Position numbers and translations under genes: made by a program. Below, piece after piece: positions 60,814 to 64,000 of a stretch of 64,000 bases of DNA. The DNA lies in contig OU015569.1 of NCBI GenBank assembly GCA_907165135.1, positions 11,842,501 through 11,906,500 on the forward strand, read 5' to 3'. How positions within the stretch are numbered: the stretch's first letter is position 1; each line of letters opens with the position of its first letter. The stretch comes from Oikopleura dioica (taxonomy: Eukaryota > Chordata > Appendicularia > Copelata > Oikopleuridae). The notes under the pieces were generated by a model. The model searched no databases. It was not told the DNA's origin and worked only from the letters and a program-made list of their open reading frames with translations.

Positions 60814-61164
60814 TACTGGGTTCTCAACGGAGTCCGAGAGTATCCCTGGCCAGTAATTCTTGAGAAGCTACTGTCCAAGGGTACGACTATGGTCAACGAT
60901 GAGGCCATGTTCTTTTTGTGCCTCGTTGCTACGAATTCCTGCTACGACTACTCTAGAATAAACTCAGTGAAGACACAGTAGATGGAGTTTTTCTCTATGT
61001 ATTTGGCGCTCGATCATAAAAATGCAAAGCGGCTTTCGCCGAGAATGGCAGGACACTGAATGTTGAAATTTGCGCCGGGCGCAGAGTCGAGCGAAAATCG
61101 TCCGCCTCCGCGCAGCCCGAGGCACACTGAGTTACATAACGGACTAGCCGCTCTGAACCCATTA
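60814..61164 (-). repeat. 5' LTR (element orientation)
   Basis: 351 bp, matching 54424-54774 throughout. It should hold the element promoter; I see no strong TATA box. Confidence 0.9.
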
Positions 61165-63552
61165 AAGTCGTAGTTGTCACTTTGAAAGAAGAACCAGCCG
61201 ACATCGAAGAAATCAACTTCGAACACGAAAACGAGTACTCCAGTTTTGTGGTAAACAACTTTTCTGGCGATGAGTCCGAAGACGAAACTTACTTGGACGA
61301 AAATCAACGGCCGAGGTTAAGAAAACGACGCAAAGATGGATCTGCCAAGGTTTCTAAAAAGATGAAGACACCGGTAAGTCATACTAGATATCCTTTGATT
61401 CTATTGAATATTCGTTAGTTTAACAAGCAGCTTCTCATTTATCTCTCGATAGTCCGTCAAAAAGTTTCTTAAGGTAATCAGAAACGCTCCCTCTTTAAAC
61501 TCTCTGGTCAAACCAGTAAGCGCTGTGGATGAAGCCGTTGGCTTGGACTACACTGACGGCAACGAGGTCACTTACATCAACACTCCGATGATCGACGAAG
61601 ACAACGAAATGGAACTCATCCAGAAGCAGTACGAAAAGGCGGAGAAAAAACGAAAGAAATCGCTGGAAAAAGAAGCAAAAGAAGCCTCAGAGCAGCGAAT
61701 GCGCCTTCCCCAAATTAAAAACATGACGGCAAAGTTGAAAACAGAGCTTCTGGAGAAAATCGCCACGAGTTGCGGCAAATGCGGAAACAGCGAACCGCTG
61801 CTCGACATTCCGCAAAAAGACTACGACGTGCTCTTCCGGGAACACATGATGCAGGTGCACGGAGAAAAGGACGTCACCGCGCTGCAGAGCGAGTACGACG
61901 CCGAAATGCTGCTCAAATACAAAAACGCCAAGACTAAAGTCGTCGACGGAAAGACGCGTTACATCTGCACCAAGTGTCCCGAGCCACTTTTGTCCTTTGA
62001 AGCGTATAGAGATCACGCTCAGTGGCACGCAGAAATTGTTGAACGCGAAAAAAATTTCAGGAATGGATTTATTAGAATTACTTTCACAGTTTTTTATTTC
62101 ATTTTTTCATCCAACGAAAAGTGCGAAGGAACAGACGTACCCCTGCTCGGAAGAAAACTGCCATAGTATTTTCACTAGCTTCTTGGGCGTCTGGAATCAC
62201 ATGAAGGTCGTGCACCCGCGCTTCGTCTTCCCATGCCGAGTTTGCGACCAAGTCTCTCGCACCCAATTCGGAGTAAGTTCAGCATAGTGACACCTTTATT
62301 TCATCCCTTTCTTCTCTGCTGGAGATGAAAAACATGCTCTGTTGATTTTTTTTTCAAAAAAAATTCACTCAAGAAAAAAAATCATCAAAGTATTTTCTTT
62401 ATAAAAGCTTCATTTCAAAATTCATCTGTAAGACATAAAAATTGAATGAGCCATTTATATGTTCCAAAAACACTGGTCAAGAAATATCGTCTAAATTCAA
62501 GATCGGAGAGGAACAGTTGGGATCGACAAAATGAAATGAAAAGAGGGTTGAAAATGGTCAGAAATAATCATGTTTTATCAAGTTCCCTCCTTACCATTAT
62601 CCTTTTCTAGCGTCAGCAGCATTGGCACAAGTACCACTATGACGAGGGGACAATCAATGTCTGCGAAACTTGTGGCGAGTCCTTCACTTCTCAGTTCGCC
62701 CTCTACCATCACACCAAGCAACACCGCGCAAAGAAGAAGAAAGAGGAAGACGAAGAAAACGGCATCGGCAACTTGGCATGCGAGTTCTGTGGAAAAGTTT
62801 ACACGCGAAAGATGTCGCTCAGAAAACACATTGAAACTGTTCATGGAGAGCCTAAGTACAAGGTGACCGAAAAGAAACAAACTCTTCCTTATAAAACTGT
62901 CATTCTAGTGTCCATTGTGCCCAGCAAAGTTCCACCATCGCAAAAACATCCAACCACATTTATGTCGAGAGCACGGGGCGCCGCGTAAATTCGCCTGTGA
63001 GCTCTGCGGCCAACAGGTAAAAGAAAAGACAGATAGGATTGATGCTAGAGGTCTGTTCAGTTCATCCACGGAACGCACTACAAGAGGCACATGAAGCTGC
63101 ACGAAGAAAACCCGGGAAAAGTGCGGACGCCGAGGGCGAACCGCAGCGCCAACGGAGTCAACAGAAAGGACCAACTCAAGAAGGACGGGCAAAGCAGGCA
63201 AAAGCTGCCCACTTACGAGCCTGAGCCGATTTCGATCGCGACATTCGGGTTTAGAATCTTCCTTGATTACTGTTTCAAACGAGTTTTCGTGTATTTTCTT
63301 GGGTAATAATTCTGAGAAATTCTTTGAAATTCCGTTCTAAACCCGTCAAAAGTTCCCATCGAAGACGATGTCCAAGGAGAGCCCTCGACTTCTGCTCATC
63401 CACACGCCTCGGGCCCTATTTTCCCGCCCTTTCAACCCTTCGCCGGACAAAACCCAGACCCAAATGGGGGGCCCCAACAGCCGCCTTTTAACTACAACAA
63501 TTTTCACTCCATCCTGGGCAGCACTTATCTCAATCAAATGCTCAACAACTAG

Positions 63553-64000
63553 CCGTTTTTGTCCCTATTTTTTGCATTGAAATCCCAAAAGTCCAATTTT
63601 TAGTCTTTCACGGATATTTTTTATGAAACAGGCTTTTTCAAATAGCCCACCTGTAATTGATAAATCAAACTGATTGAAAATTTCATTGGAAGTCATATTT
63701 TTGAAAACTCAATCTCGCTTATGTATTTATTCCTCCCTTTTTTAATCATCAAAAACTCTTCAAAATCTCCATTTTTAACTACTCCTTGTTTATCAGAGCT
63801 CGCCAGCTTGTGTAGATACCCTGAGTCAGGGTCCTGAAGGAGCTTTAAGGTCAAGCAGGAGCCTACCTCAGGTTTTCAACACAGGTTGCCGAGCCAAGTT
63901 ATTCTCAAAAATGTTATTCATTTTATTTTCTTCTGAGTATTCACTCCTTTCTCTGCTGATTTTACTGCCAATCGACAAAATGCTGTTTTTGTCAATTTTT
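63553..64000. other. 3' flank of the zinc-finger gene
   Basis: AT-rich, probable 3' UTR followed by intergenic DNA with the foldback at 63799-63898. No gene seen before the window ends. Confidence 0.5.
63799..63898. repeat. CTGACTCAG-family foldback element
   Basis: AGCTCGCCAGCTTGTGTAGA, CCTGAGTCAGGG at left; CCTCAGGTTTTCAACACAGG, TTGCCGAGCC at right. Compact copy without the GCCGC hairpin. Confidence 0.75.

Larger units (their letters stand above)
54424..61164 (-). mobile_element. Ty3/Gypsy-type LTR retrotransposon, 6.7 kb, minus strand
   Basis: Two 351-bp LTRs (54424-54774 and 60814-61164), compared line by line without a difference, flank gag and pol. The 4-bp AAGT at 54420-54423 and 61165-61168 is the target duplication. 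LTRs start TAATGGG and end CCCAGTA on the element strand. A primer-binding-like TGGTGTGCAGAAGAG begins about 2 bp after the 5' LTR (60811 downward). Identical LTRs imply recent insertion. The domain order protease-RT-RNaseH-integrase is that of Ty3/Gypsy. It resembles the Tor elements known from Oikopleura, by inference. The 3' part of pol is displaced between frames (see 54909-55675), so autonomy is uncertain. Confidence 0.92.
54359..63552 (+). pseudogene. Multi-C2H2 zinc-finger gene split by an LTR retrotransposon
   Basis: ATG 54359 (MNVFKPLGKCDVSSCDPSEEE) runs into the LTR, where the frame stops after 36 codons. After the element the same frame resumes (VVVTLKEEPADIEEINF and onward) from 61169. 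Downstream exons: 61425-62060, 62122-62272, 62611-62863, 62909-63016, 63061-63253 and 63353-63551. They encode C2H2 fingers including CGKCGNSEP...HMMQVH, CTKCPEP...HAQWH, CRVCDQVS...HWH, CETCGESF...HTKQH, CEFCGKVY...HIETVH and CPLCPAKF...HLCREH. The end is Pro/Asn-rich (QPPFNYNNFHSILGSTYLNQ). Introns 62061-62121 and 63254-63352 are GA-AG. As drawn the gene cannot make its N-terminus; on an insertion-free allele it would be intact. Confidence 0.75.

Overview
The window looks like nuclear DNA of an appendicularian tunicate, most likely Oikopleura dioica or a close relative. The evidence is high gene density on both strands, mostly 37-100 bp introns, frequent GA-AG and GC-AG introns next to normal GT-AG ones, polypyrimidine-AG acceptors just upstream of start codons (as expected for spliced-leader trans-splicing), chordate-type proteins (CECR2, an FRK-like Src kinase), and a compact Ty3/Gypsy element. 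The species is inferred from these features, not from a database match.

Layout. 0.3-5.2 kb: a CECR2-like bromodomain chromatin gene (+). 7.9-13.3 kb: an FRK-like Src-family tyrosine kinase (+). 13.5-15.3 kb: an SLC22-type transporter (-). 15.9-17.1 kb: a threonine-rich secreted mucin-like protein (-). 17.7-18.1 kb: the 3' end of a C-type lectin-domain gene (+). 18.3-20.5 kb: a kinase-like protein fused to a papain-like domain (-), the most unusual coding object here. 21.8-23.4 kb: a SETD3/SETD4-like methyltransferase (+). 23.7-24.5 kb: a secreted, strongly codon-biased protein (+). 25.7-28.0 kb: an Ig-domain membrane protein (-). 29.6-30.6 kb: a hypothetical gene (+). 31.9-34.1 kb: a C2H2 zinc-finger gene (-). 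34.8-40 kb: small hypothetical genes (-), including a tandem duplicated pair. 42.1-43.7 kb: a small cysteine-rich secreted protein (+). 44.4-45.3 kb: cyclophilin A (+). 46.1-48.2 kb: proteasome subunit beta-7/PSMB4 (+). 48.4-52.5 kb: two tandem PHD-like zinc-binding paralogues (+), the second with an in-frame stop. 52.8-53.5 kb: a small mitochondrial-type membrane protein (+). 54.4-63.6 kb: a multi-C2H2 zinc-finger gene (+) whose first coding exon is split by a 6.7 kb Ty3/Gypsy LTR retrotransposon lying on the minus strand.

The retrotransposon has two 351-bp LTRs in which I found no difference, a 4-bp target duplication (AAGT), and gag and pol joined by a canonical -1 slippery heptamer directly before the gag stop. 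Removing the element and one AAGT copy restores the host reading frame, so the insertion is probably recent and may be polymorphic.

Introns and intergenic DNA carry several families of short foldback elements. One ends in a GTGACACCCTTA-type motif. Another is built on CCTGAGTCAGG palindromes, which contain AP-1-type TGAGTCA sites. GCCGC hairpins, two or three tRNA-derived SINE copies and a scattered TCTTCCTTGATT motif complete the repeat picture. Gene models were assembled by eye. Those marked confident have open frames across all junctions, and several match the usual length of their family. Those marked uncertain have at least one unresolved junction.
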